Source: Bryoerythrophyllum caledonicum (Eukaryota; Streptophyta; Bryopsida; Pottiales; Pottiaceae). From it: DNA of 64,000 nt. The stretch lies in NCBI GenBank assembly GCA_963971425.1, contig OZ020520.1, positions 28,923,535 to 28,987,534 of the forward strand, read 5' to 3'. The translations under genes and the position numbers were made by a program. The notes beneath the pieces were generated by a model. It did no database searches. It was not told where the DNA came from and was given only the letters and a program-made list of their open reading frames with translations. Position 1 is the stretch's first letter. Every line of letters begins with the position of its first letter. Below are positions 12,745 through 23,090 of this stretch, in pieces.

Positions 12745-13066
12745 TTCTACTTTTAATTGGAGGACCTTGTTATGTGCTTTTGGAAAAGTATACCATAGTT
12801 TTTTTACATAATTTTGAAAGATTTTAGCAATAAGAGGAGTTTAATGGTCTTTATGCACCCTAATTTTACAAGGTCGACACTCTAACTCCCACAAAAACTA
12901 CTTTTGGGTAGCATAACTTTTTAATCAAATGTTGAATTTAGAAAGAAATGATTCTCCCACAAAACTTACAGAAATACCCATCTACAGTAAGAATTTCAAA
13001 GAGAATTATTGAAAAGTAACACCACAAGAATGTACCCAGGTTCTAGAAAGACCCTGTGAAGAACAT
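12745..13066. mobile_element. Repeat family X, partial copy
   Basis: Blocks 'cttttaatcaaatgttgaattt', 'acagaaatacccatct' and 'gaatttcaaagagaatt' match the right half of the X copy at 14027-14685. It is truncated at both ends. Confidence 0.5.
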
Positions 13067-13436
13067 TTGGTCCTTCAGGAGTGAACAGGGACAGGTGTCT
13101 CCGCCTGAGACAGCCACACGATGATCAGACAAGGTAGGTACAAGTGCATCACCAAGTGCCCAACTTCCAAGGCTGCGGAACCCAGACGTGCCGGCAGAGT
13201 GGTGACGAACTTCAAGTTGACTTCGACTCTTGAGCGAAGCGCCGGATGTAAGAACCGGACCGTCACGAATATGCTCCCAGCATCCCGAGGGTTGTCCGCC
13301 ACTCCAGATGGGTTTTGATCAAAACCCGACGCACCCCACAATTACGGGGGCGAGCCTGGAAAGGGTGGGAGGATAAGTTCAGTGTCACGACTGGATCTTG
13401 GCACACCAATCGACTCCTGCTAACTGAGACTTGAAA

Positions 13437-13660
13437 GGGCCACTCCACACCTAACGCCCGAGTCGAGAGACCGTTGGTTTCCACCAATGAGGGGTTTCAC
13501 AAGCGGACCGTGGACCGAAATATGTCGAGGGACCGAAATATGTCGAGAGGCCAAGTTTTGGAGTTGGAAAAAAATATTGAACTGTGTAATTTGCGGAGTT
13601 TGGGTCCTTGTAGTGTGAAAGCCCGAGGGACTGAGTTGAGAGGCCGTGACCCATATCATT
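13437..13660 (+). mobile_element. PIF/Harbinger-like MITE
   Basis: The left end GGGCCACTCCACACC, followed by 'gagtcgagagaccgttgg', matches the left terminal region of the 18149 PIF element (GGGCCGCTTCATATC, then 'ggtcgagagtccgtcgg'). The interior 13540-13650 recurs inverted at 11598-11705. A direct repeat gaccgaaatatgtcgag occurs twice near 13520-13550. Confidence 0.5.
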
Positions 13661-14026
13661 TGGAAAATCTCAAGTCGAGTTTTACTTCTTTAAGGTCCTA
13701 ACTTTCTAAATCTTCCTCTTTCATTATTCTCTTGCCATGGAGTCCACAAGGGAACACATTTTTGGTTAAAAAATATCAAGAAAATGGTCAAAATGCTCAT
13801 TACACACAAAAAAAAACTCCAGCATAAGCATTGGCACATGAAAAATCCAGGTAAAAAAATTTAGGTGAAAATTCCCAAAAAAAATTCAGGTAAAAAATTT
13901 GAGTAAAAAGTTGCGTAAAAAGTTGCTCGAAAAAGTTGCATAAAAAAATTGGGTAAAATGTTTTAGGGTAAAACAAGTTACTGTTTTAATCAAATGGTTG
14001 AGATCTTGTCAAATCTTAATATTACA

Positions 14027-14685
14027 TTAACCCCTAAATTTCTTTGACAATTTCACACCAAAAACACTTCAAAACTGCTTGTTTTTAGTGCAATAAGTAA
14101 GGGCAAAACAAAAAAAGTTTACTTCTAGTTTTAAATGTAGGATCTCAATTAAAACTTATAAAAAAACTTACATAAAAAATTTCATACAGTTTGAGCGCAC
14201 GGATTGTAATATTATAGTGTTTGAAGTAGAGAAAAGGGTCCATTTTCTTCCATGCATTTAGTGGATAAGCAGACTTTGAGTTCACTTGGTGTCAAATTTT
14301 TGCACTACACAAGGTCTAAATTTGTTTCCATCACGTTAAGCATGATATTAGTTCCTTGTACTCCAATTTTTAGAGGTAGAGAAAGGGTGTAGCATATTCA
14401 AGAGAATTGTGCAAGGAATGGAGGTTCAACAATTGTCAATTTGCGTTATATTTTTTTGTGAATTTAGTATGTTTGAGAATGAGAATCCAAACGGTCAATA
14501 AGAAGGTTTACACCACTTTTTCATTAAATGTTGGATTTAGGAAAAAAAATAGGTTTACACAAAGCTTTTAGTAATGTCCATCTCCATTAAAAATTTCAAA
14601 GAAAATTGTTACAAAATGACACCATAAGAACCTGCATGAACCTTCTAGAGTCCCCCAAGGGGACTTGCGGAAATTGAGAGGTTAA
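14027..14685 (+). mobile_element. Repeat family X, complete TTAA-bordered copy
   Basis: The element starts TTAACCCCTAAATTTC and ends GAAATTGAGAGGTTAA (with mismatches), so imperfect terminal inverted repeats lie inside TTAA borders. TTAA targets with CCC-starting repeats are the hallmark of the piggyBac superfamily. That assignment is inference because no transposase is present. Longer relatives lie at 17188-18145, 41653-42313 and 53340-53985; this 659-bp copy looks like an internal deletion derivative. Confidence 0.6.
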
Positions 14686-14689
14686 TGAA

Positions 14690-16165
14690 AAACATATTTG
14701 GCACCTCGGCAAGAGTTTGGTCTGAATGAGAATAGAAATCCAAACTTCGCTTGAGGGACCAAACTCTTGGCGCCAAAACCTCCAAAAAGTGTTGCCATGT
14801 AAGCATTTTAGATGCCCTTGGCTTCTTGACCCTTAGTGCGTGTGTGAAAGCGGAGAGGCCGACGAAGGCTGATTTTGAGACTCTAGACCAATTGAATTGC
14901 AAGTAGCAGTTGGTCTCTCAACCCTTAGTCCGCCTGTGAAACCCCCTCAGATTGCTAGAATGGCCGAAGTTTGGCCTTTAGGCCTCCACACGTGCGCTCG
15001 AAGTCCAAAGGCCGCCGTCCTCCATTGTGCCTACATGGCAACACTTTTGGGGAGTTTTGGTGCCAAGGCAACGACCTCTCGAGCAAAACTTCGATTGCGC
15101 ATTTTAGTTGATTCAGACTTCCTTTGAGAGTCCATCATTTTTTTAATAAAATAATCACTAGAGAGCCTTCCTTCCTCCTTCCTTGGATGCACATGCACAC
15201 AATACTCCTTCTTTTATGGCAATTACAATCTTTGTTTTAGCTTCCAACATGTGCTGTAATTGTTCTTTTGTACCCAATTTTTGAGCATTTTGGCTCAATT
15301 TTGGTTCTCTTGAGTGCCAGATTCGACTCATGTGTGAGGTTACATGCAAAAATGGTTGTTATGCTTCCAAGGTCAACCGCACCGCCACAACTTGCCACAA
15401 GAAATTCACTCAAGTTTTTGCTTCTTACAAACAGGACAAATCGGCAAACCTTCCCTCACAATCACTGAAGTAGTACTTAAACCTATCCTACATAAATCAC
15501 CAATCATGGCTAAAGTATTTCCAATTGCTAATTGAGATAGCATTATAACAAGCCTACATTCAATGGTAATATTTTTTCTAAGAAATGTATCCTTTCCTCT
15601 CAAAACACGCCTCAAAAGATTACATAGATACTTTAAAGTAGATGGAATCACCCTCATTTGCTTTTGAAATTCTCTCTCCGAATAAGACCCCATAAGACTA
15701 TGTTCCAAAAATCCTCCATACCTTTCAAATTACCAACAAGACCTCCCAAAATCCACCCTTTGTCCTTGAGCAAAAAATACAGCCATCATCATCATTTGGA
15801 CATTTTGTTGAAATACTGCAAGTTTTTGCAATGCCAGAATGCCTACTGTAACATGCGTCATTACCATGAAAACCGAAAGTAGAACAAGAATACGTTCCCT
15901 TCTAGAATCCATGGTAAAAGAATGAAATAGGAAAATTTCAGAAAATTGATCCATTCATGTAGCAAGAAATGACTAGAATCTTTGCAAATTGTATGGGGTT
16001 TGGCCTTTCAACTTGGCCATTGGGGCTTCGCACCACGACCGGCCAAAGGCTTCAATACATATATTTTAATGTATTTTCTTAGCAAAAAAGTTTGGCCTCT
16101 CGCCATTGTTTGGGCTGAAATTTTTTACGAACAATTGCTTGACTTGGCCAAGTGTAAAGCGGCCC
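14690..16165 (-). mobile_element. Rearranged PIF/Harbinger element with head-to-head left arms
   Basis: Positions 14897-15130 are a direct copy, and 14695-14880 an inverted copy, of the left arm of the 18149 element (shared 'gtgcctacatggcaa', 'acttttgg.gagttttgg'), forming a large imperfect hairpin. A fragment of ORF1 (HAKMVVMLP, 15340-15440, +) joins directly to the N-terminal part of a transposase frame (15954-15400, minus; contains MDSRRERILVLLSVFMVM and LQKLAVFQQNVQMMMM). This marks a large internal deletion. The right end 'aagtgtaaagcggcccTAA' matches the PIF terminus and its TAA/TTA target. Confidence 0.6.
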
Positions 16166-16384
16166 TAAATTACCAACCCATTGCGACCTAACTGAAGTCT
16201 ACAAGGTTTGGATTCTTCTTCTTATCTTGAAAAAAGATTACAGTCCGTCAAAGAAGCCTGGACAATTTTGTGCCGGAACATATGGATAAACTTGTTTGGA
16301 TAAAAAATGAAATCATATTAGATGAAATAATAGGATATATTACCTCGAGTATACAAGGTAAATGACAGGTATACATTTGCTTAA

Positions 16385-16680
16385 CTCTTTAGCGCTGAGG
16401 TGGTCGTTTTTGGGTCGATTTTGTGTATTTCCGATTATAGCTCCTTTTGTATAAGTTAGATGCACTTTTTTTTGTTGCTACGTGTTTGGCACTAGTTCAT
16501 TCACTTCAAATGGAACAATTCCTTGGCGCATTGGTGCAAGCATTGGAAAGCTAGAATGGTTTTTGTGAAGTGGGATCAACAATGAAATGTATCCTCTGCG
16601 AAGATGCTATTATGCATGATCTACTACACTTGTAGATTCTACCAAGCTCATGTAACTGAAAGCTCATGGCGTTGAAAGGG
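16385..16680. mobile_element. TTAA-bordered MITE a (piggyBac-like)
   Basis: Bordered by TTAA at 16381-16384 and at 16681-16684. The left end is CTCTTTAGCGC; the right end reverse-complemented is CCCTTTCAACGCC. No ORF. It shares interior text with MITE b ('aatggtttttgtgaagtggg'). Confidence 0.55.
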
Positions 16681-16684
16681 TTAA

Positions 16685-16956
16685 CCCTTTAACGCCTACG
16701 AGACCTTGGCATGGCCAGTTTTGGTGTTTTTCTCATGTAACTCTTTCCACAAATGGCCATTGTCTCTCATGTCTTTTGGACGGATTTAAAGCTACTTGTT
16801 AGCTTTCCAACGTTCGTTCTAATCTCCAATCCATGTAGGCATTGACGAACTACAATGATTTTTGTAAGGCGGGGTTCCAATGAATGTGATTTCTGCCTAT
16901 TCCATTATGCTCATAGATTCTCCGAGGCCCTTGTGGTCGAGGTAAGCGTTAAAGGA
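16685..16956. mobile_element. TTAA-bordered MITE b (piggyBac-like), sharing a TTAA with MITE a
   Basis: Bordered by TTAA at 16681-16684 and 16957-16960. Left end CCCTTTAACGCCTAC; right end reverse-complemented TCCTTTAACGCTTAC. TTAA target plus CCC-starting inverted repeats fit piggyBac-type MITEs; no transposase of that kind is in the window. Confidence 0.6.
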
Positions 16957-17187
16957 TTAACTGGGGATTGTCCTTGGCCCATTAAAGACAAAGGGATCCA
17001 CTAATCTCTTCTAATGAAATATAATAGTCCATCATGTAAAGTTGGGATCATGGCCATCTTTGATCATTGACCCATAACCATCCACATGCCATTTGAAAGG
17101 AGACAAACTTGAAGTTAAGTTACAATTTTACTTTCAATTAAGTTATTTTCAATTACTAAATTATAAGTTTAGATTAAATGATATGTT

Positions 17188-18148
17188 TACTCAACCCCTA
17201 AAGGACCAAGTGTCAAAAATGGGGTTTTTTGAAAGTTTGGTTTGGTTCCTATGGTGTCAATTTATAACATTCCTCATTGAAATTTTTATTGTAGAAGGGC
17301 ATTAGCAAAACCTTGGCGGGAATATTATTTTTTCCTAAATCCGACATTTGATGAAAAAGTAACGGGGATTAGAATCTCAAACGGGGAGAGTGGGTGCGTT
17401 GGGCACCTCCAAAGACTTTTGCTAGAACACTCTATTGAATGTGAAAATTTTATTACTAGCAAATAATATTATTTTCTTTCATATCGTCAAAAAAATTCTT
17501 GTCTTTTATGAAAAATAGCATATTAACCCATCTCAAACATTTCACACATTGTCTTAAATTGTTGGGCAAGGTACCAAGAACATTCATCTTTTTGACATAA
17601 AACATAGAGATCTTCATATCTTTTACTTTATTTTATTTTTTCACAACAATATGTGGTGTAAATCTTTTATTTAACATTCTAGTTATCAATTTTAAACATA
17701 TTAAATTCACAAAAAATTAAAATGTGAAATGGAAATTTTTGAACCTCCACTTCATGCACAATTGTTTAGAATATTCTACATCCCTCCTCTACCTCCAAAA
17801 ATTGGTGTATGTGGAACTAGCATCATGCTTGACACAATGGAAATGGATTTAGACCTTGTGTAGTGCAATTATTTGACACCAAGTGGAGTCAAAGTCCGCC
17901 GATCCACTTAACGTAGTAAAGAAAATGAACCATTTGCTTGATTCTGAACACCACAATCTTTCAATTTGTGCAGACAAAGTTTATGGAATTTTGAACGTAT
18001 GTTCTTCTCTAATCTGAATGTATGATAAGTTTTACTTGAGACCCCACAATCAAATTTAGACATAGAATTCTTGTTTCCTTCTTTATGTATTGCACAAGAA
18101 ACCAACAATTTTGAAGTGTAATTGGTGTGAAATTGTCACGGTACGTTA
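17188..18148 (-). mobile_element. Repeat family X, long copy split by a PIF element
   Basis: It runs from 'acccctaaaggaccaag' and ends 'ggtgtgaaattgtcacggtacgTTA'. The last bases (TTAGGGGTTAA) resume at 21511 after the PIF insertion. The order of blocks matches 41653-42313 and 53340-53985. Non-coding. Confidence 0.6.
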
Positions 18149-18663
18149 GGGCCGCTTCATATCAAATCCAAGGTCGAGAGTCCGTCGGTTTCTACCAATG
18201 AGATTACTTGAATGGTCAAAGTCCGGCCTCTCGGCCTTTGCACCAAAGGCCAAGGTTCAAAGATTGTCATCTTCCAATGTGCCTACATGGCAATACTTTT
18301 GGAGAGTTTTGGCGCCAAGGCGACGGACTCTTGAGCAAAACTTGGGTCGCCGTTTTTAGTCAACTCAAACTTCCTTCAAGAGTCTATCAATTTTTTCGAT
18401 AAAATAATCAAAATCTGACAAGATCTGGACCGTTAGATGAAAGAGGCCGAATTTTTTGGTTGATTTTTTTTGGCATAAGTAAAAATGGCCGTTCTTTTGT
18501 TCAGGGAGTGGAAGTGACTGCTTGTCTTCTTCTCTCGCTCTTAGTCACGTTTTTTTTGGTTAGGTCTTGATTTTTTCAAGTATTGGTGTTCTTGTTTTTT
18601 TTTTTTTTGGCACCGTTAGAAAAGTTGGATCATTTTTCTCAATACCTCCATTATTTTAGCAAC

Positions 18664-19806
18664 ATGAGTCTTGAAGGTTCAAAATATTTTTATGGGCCAA
18701 ATTTGTGTGGTACATTTCAACATTTTCCAATTCAAGTTAGAGAAGAAATAGTAGAAATTGGAAGAATTGAGGAGAAGATTGTAGATGGAGAGGATTGTGA
18801 GATCATAGGGTCCTCAAAAAAGAGAGCTATTTCAAAGAAGAAGGTTGCAAAAGAGGTGGTGGTCAAAGTTGAAGGAGAGGAAGCAAATCGGACGTGGTTG
18901 GATTCGGAGGTCCTTCAATTGATTGCCTTGAAGGGAGAGATGGAATCTGAGTTTCAGAGATACGGCAAGAAACAAGGTCAAGTTTTCAAACCCTAAACCC
19001 TGAATTTTGCAAAAGGTTTGATGATTGTGAGGTCAATTGGAGGCCCAATTTGAGGCCAAAATGCCTTCGCCTTCGCCTTTGCCGGCGCCCGGCCACTACG
19101 GCCCCCCTTTCCCCCTACTATGGGGGCATGAAGGCTATCGGCATTGGGATTTGAGCCCTAGTCTTCCCCGATTCAACCAAACACTCTCCACCAAGCCCTA
19201 TCTCCCTTCGATGTCCAATGCCTCATTCTCCTTCTTTTATGCTCATACAATTTTTGTTTGAGCTTCCCAAGGTGGGTTGTAATTGATTTTTCAAGGCCAT
19301 TTTTTAGCATTCTCACTAATTTTTTTCATGTTTTTTGCATAGAAATTGACACATGGGTGTGGTTGCATGCAAGAATGGTTGTTATGCTTCCAAAATTCAA
19401 CCATTTGGTTGTGGCTTGCCAGAAAAAGTTCACTCAAGTTTTTGCTTCTTGCAAGGAAGACAAAATGGCAAATGGCATTTCCGGAAACAATGGCCAAGAA
19501 AGTAAATTCTACAATGCTATGAACAAATAGTACCATCAAGCAGGACAAGTTTTCAAGCACGTTTCTGTTACAACAAATGACAACTCTACATTTTTTGACA
19601 ATTTTCCACCGGGAGCTAAAAGTGTTCCGTCATTGACACTGTCATCAACAACATCAAAAGGTTAGAAATTTTTTCAAGAGCGTTCCCTTGAGATTTTTAA
19701 ACGGATGGCAAAAACTAGTATAGGATTAATGAAAAACTTCAAGGAAACAAATAAGCTATTAGAGAGGGTTAATCACCAATCTCATCGCCTAATTAATAAG
19801 CTCTAG
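18664..19806 (+). pseudogene. PIF/Harbinger ORF1, Myb/SANT-like DNA-binding protein, broken
   Basis: The first block (ATG at 18664 in MSLEGSKYFYG, or 18583) is open to 18996. It has a basic stretch (SSKKRAISKKKVAKE) followed by ANRTWLDSEVLQLIALKGEM, which fits the tryptophan-bearing helix of Myb/SANT (trihelix-like) ORF1 proteins. The protein normally assists the transposase in binding DNA. A second block (19370-19806) encodes HARMVVMLPKFNHLVV and a helical C-terminus (SIGLMKNFKETNKLLERV) but contains in-frame TAG codons at 19528-19530 and 19663-19665. These stops mean a non-functional copy. The intervening 18997-19369 may be an intron. Confidence 0.6.
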
Positions 19807-19948
19807 TAAATACTTTACTCCAATTTAGAATTTCCACTATTGTAGGTACAATTCTAAAATTCAAGGTTTGATTTCTGTACTAAATGGGCTTTGTAACAGC
19901 TGTCCGCTAATAGTAAATGAACCCGAATTGAATCCGCCAACATATTCT

Positions 19949-21260
19949 TCATTTTTTCTTGACAAATTTTTCTTCTTTCTTCTTGTTCACCATCTCCTTC
20001 CATTCTCGCTCTTCATCTGGTTCTATAAACGGTGTCTCTTTGGTTTTTAGATTGTCCTTTTGTAATTTTCTCATTTCTCTTAGTGAAGATTTGAGGGCTT
20101 TGAACATATCTATCTCCCGCATATTGCCTAGGTATGTATTTGCTTCCACTTACAATTCCATTTCTGCATCCTTTGCCCAATCCATATTGAATTCGTCCTA
20201 TACCATGATACATAAGTTATGTAGACATAGAAATGCGGTAACCACGTTGGTACATTTTGTAGCGGCATATCTATCATTTTTAGCTATATACGCCATCTAC
20301 CCTTTAGAATACCAAATGCCTTTTTGACCACCATTTGAGTGCTTGATTGGATGAAATTCCAATGAGCCTTTCTCCTATACAAACCATCTCTTTCTCCCTT
20401 GAATGGTGAAAAAAACCAAGGCCGCATAGGATATGCAACATCACCAATAAATTTGAAGGGTAAAAATGAGCCTCTCATAGTTTTCTTCCCTATTTCTAAT
20501 TTATGAAATAAAGCCCAATCATGAATTTGTCCAGCCCATCCAAAATCATAATCCCAAAATTTGCAATTTGCATCTACAACCCCTTGAAGTAGACATGAAT
20601 AAAATCATTTTGTGCAATAGTATGCAATAGGATCATGACACGGTGCTAGGATAGGGATATGACTACCATCTATTTCTCCTAATATTAGTAAAATGCCATG
20701 TATTGCCTCAAAACCAAGATGCAATCTCCTTCATTCTTGTAAAAGTTGGTTTTTTAAAAACCAATGGTTGTAGATAATCCTAATTGCTTCACAATACTCC
20801 CTCATAATTATTGAAGTTGTACTCAATCCTATTCCAAATAAATCACCAATCATAATTAATGAATTTTCGGTTGCTAATCAAGAAAGTGTTACAACAAGCC
20901 TACATTCAACGGTGATGCTTTCTCTAAAATTTGTATCTTTTTTTCTCAAAATCAGCTTCAAAAGATGACATAAATACTTAAAAGTAGATGGACTCACCCT
21001 CATTCGTTTTAAAAATTATCTCTCCGAATAAGACCCCATAAGACTATGCATTGCAAAAACCCTCCATACCTCTGATATTGCCAATAAGTCCTCTTAAAAT
21101 CCACCCGCCGTCTTTGAGCAATAAATATTGCCATCATCATCATTTGAACATTTTGTTGGAAAATTGCAAGTTTTTGCAATGCCAATATGCCTACTGTAAC
21201 ATATTTCATTACCATGAAAATTGAAAGTAGAACAAGAATACGTTCCCTTCTAGAATCCAT
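19949..21260 (-). pseudogene. PIF/Harbinger transposase (DDE_Tnp_4), heavily decayed
   Basis: Reading leftwards from MDSRRERILVLLSIFMVM (21260), fragments in shifting frames include FQQNVQMMMMAIFIAQRRR, then AYPMRPWFFSPFKGERDG and MVVKKAFGILKGRWRI (20478-20284), and a helical C-terminus ending near 19949. The 'YP.RPWL..PF' and 'MVVE.AFG.LKGRWRIL' strings are diagnostic of PIF/Harbinger DDE transposases. Here the expected catalytic glutamate before AFG is lysine. Many stops and frameshifts separate the blocks, so no active enzyme can be made. A shorter relative lies at 15400-15954. Confidence 0.75.
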
Positions 21261-21884
21261 GGTAAAAGAATGAGAGAGGAAAATTTTAGAAAATTAATCC
21301 ATTTACGTAATAAAAAGTGAGTGGAATCTTAGCAAATGATATGGGTTTGGACTTTGGACTTGGGCTTTGGGGCTTCACACCTCAACCGCCCAAAGGCTTC
21401 AATATGTATATTTTAATGTTTTTTTAAATCCAAAAGTGTGGACTCTCGCCTTAGTTTGGACAGAAATTTCGACGGACGGGCTCTCAACTTGGCCGAGTGT
21501 GAAGCAACCTTTAGGGGTTAACTAGGGATTGCCCTTTGGCTCATTGACGATGTTAGGGATCCACTAAGATTGTAGTCCTTAATAATACAACAAATATCAC
21601 ATAATACAAAGTCACGCGTCGGATGGCAGGACTCGTGCTAAATCCACGTGCGATCTATCATCCACCCCTCGTCCATCCGTCCGTTCACTCGGTGCGGCCA
21701 ACTTCAACTTCATACACCATCACTCCCCACCCCACGTTCAGTCACAACATCACCGTCGTTGTCAGTAAGCTCACGCACATGTGTGCGGATGAGCATGTGT
21801 TGGGGCCCCAACGATTGGTGATGGGCCCCACTAAACAAAAGGTAAATTTGGATATAAATGTAAATTGGTTTCCAGGTGTAAATG

Positions 21885-22012
21885 CATTGGGAACTCTTTG
21901 GGAACATGGGGAACATGTTGGTAACGGGGAACGTTAGGGGAACACATTTGGGGAACATGATGGGGAACTCTGGGGGAACAACATGGGAACTCATCGAGAA
22001 CGCAATGGGAAT
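21885..22012 (+). repeat. Minisatellite-like run of GGGGAAC(ATG) motifs
   Basis: About ten irregular copies of 'ggggaacatg / gggaactc' occur in 130 bp. This is simple sequence about 1 kb upstream of the HAD gene; no gene is seen between 21530 and 22900 apart from its promoter region. Confidence 0.6.
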
Positions 22013-22916
22013 GTTGTGGTAATAACATGGTTAAAAAGGTAAATGAGAAGAGGGTAACCAAATGGTTTGGTTAGGAACCACATGGGATTTTACCGTGAGG
22101 AGCCCAACCCGGACTTTGAGGGACCATATCTGGGAGATGAAGCATGACCCATATGGTCGTCATGTGCGTCTGCTTAGCGCCTGGCTGCTGAAGTGTCTCC
22201 TTGGGCCTCACGCCGCCAATCGCCGGGCTTGGCGACTTCCCTGGCCAGGTCCGTTCCTGCCTATTCCGTCACTACCATTTCATCTCTGCGTGTTGGTACA
22301 TTGGCTACTCAGTCTCCCTCGTTCTGGGTGCCTCAGAGCGACCGGGTCGCTTGTGGTGGGTGCGCCACTCACGCACGTGCTCTCTTTACATCTTTTTGCT
22401 CGTTCCTTCGTAGCGCGTGTTAGTGTTCGAAATTGCGATGATGATGGTGTCCCTAGGTTGTGCAGGCCCATTATATAACGTAGTACTGAGCACCCGTGGA
22501 ATACTCATCGTGGAGTGAGTATTACACGGAGGGGAGTTTTCTTGCGGTTCATGGTTTGTTTTTCGCCGAGGTCGGTGGACAGAGGAGCTTTGTTTCGACT
22601 TCGCTCACATTGTGATGTTTTGCACCTGCTCTCCCATCTGCCGAATTTGTGGATCTGGTTAGAGTTTGGGATTGTAACCGTGTACGATGTGTCGCCTTAG
22701 GCAGCGTTGCTTCGGAACTTGTGCTTATAATCTGTCAGTGTCGACTTTTAGCCATTGGTTCTACCACCGGACCACGTTTACGGAAGGGCAATGCTTGTTT
22801 TTGCAAGTGCTTGGTTCTCGCTGCATACGAAAAAAATAGTTCTACCTACCGGTTGTACGTCTAAAGTTTTTGGGTCTGCGAGGGACGCGTGACAGCCAGT
22901 GAAGGTTTCCTAGGGC

Positions 22917-22924
22917 TATAAATA
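22917..22924 (+). promoter_or_regulatory. TATA box of the HAD-family gene
   Basis: TATAAATA lies 143 bp upstream of the start codon at 23060, in a GC-richer stretch. Transcription probably starts near 22950. Confidence 0.6.
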
Positions 22925-22973
22925 ATTCCACCTGGCTAGGTTTGACTGCTAACACCAGCAAGTGGTCGCTTTC

Positions 22974-23090
22974 ATGTGCAGAGAATTGTGCAGCTTGGAG
23001 ATAAGCGTGAGAGGCAGTTGGGGAGTGACGTTGTTGGGTGCTTTGTTAATATCTCAGCTATGGCAGTGGCGAACAAGGACGTGGTGGTAG
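22974..23090 (+). promoter_or_regulatory. Overlapping upstream ORF (38 codons) before the HAD gene
   Basis: If transcription starts about 30 bp after the TATA box, the first ATG is at 22974. Its frame (MCRELCSLEISV...) differs from the main frame and ends in TAG at 23088-23090, after the main ATG at 23060. Overlapping uORFs usually reduce translation of the main ORF; use in this plant is not shown. Confidence 0.4.

Larger units (their letters stand above)
18149..21510. mobile_element. PIF/Harbinger DNA transposon, near-complete but decayed
   Basis: Left end GGGCCGCTTCATATC and right end (reverse-complemented) AGGTTGCTTCACACTC form imperfect terminal repeats of about 35 bp. It is flanked by TTA at 18146-18148 and 21511-21513, the 3-bp target type of PIF/Harbinger. 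It carries the two genes typical of the family in convergent order: a Myb/SANT-like ORF1 (+) and a DDE_Tnp_4 transposase (-). The empty site can be read from other X copies. Confidence 0.8.
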
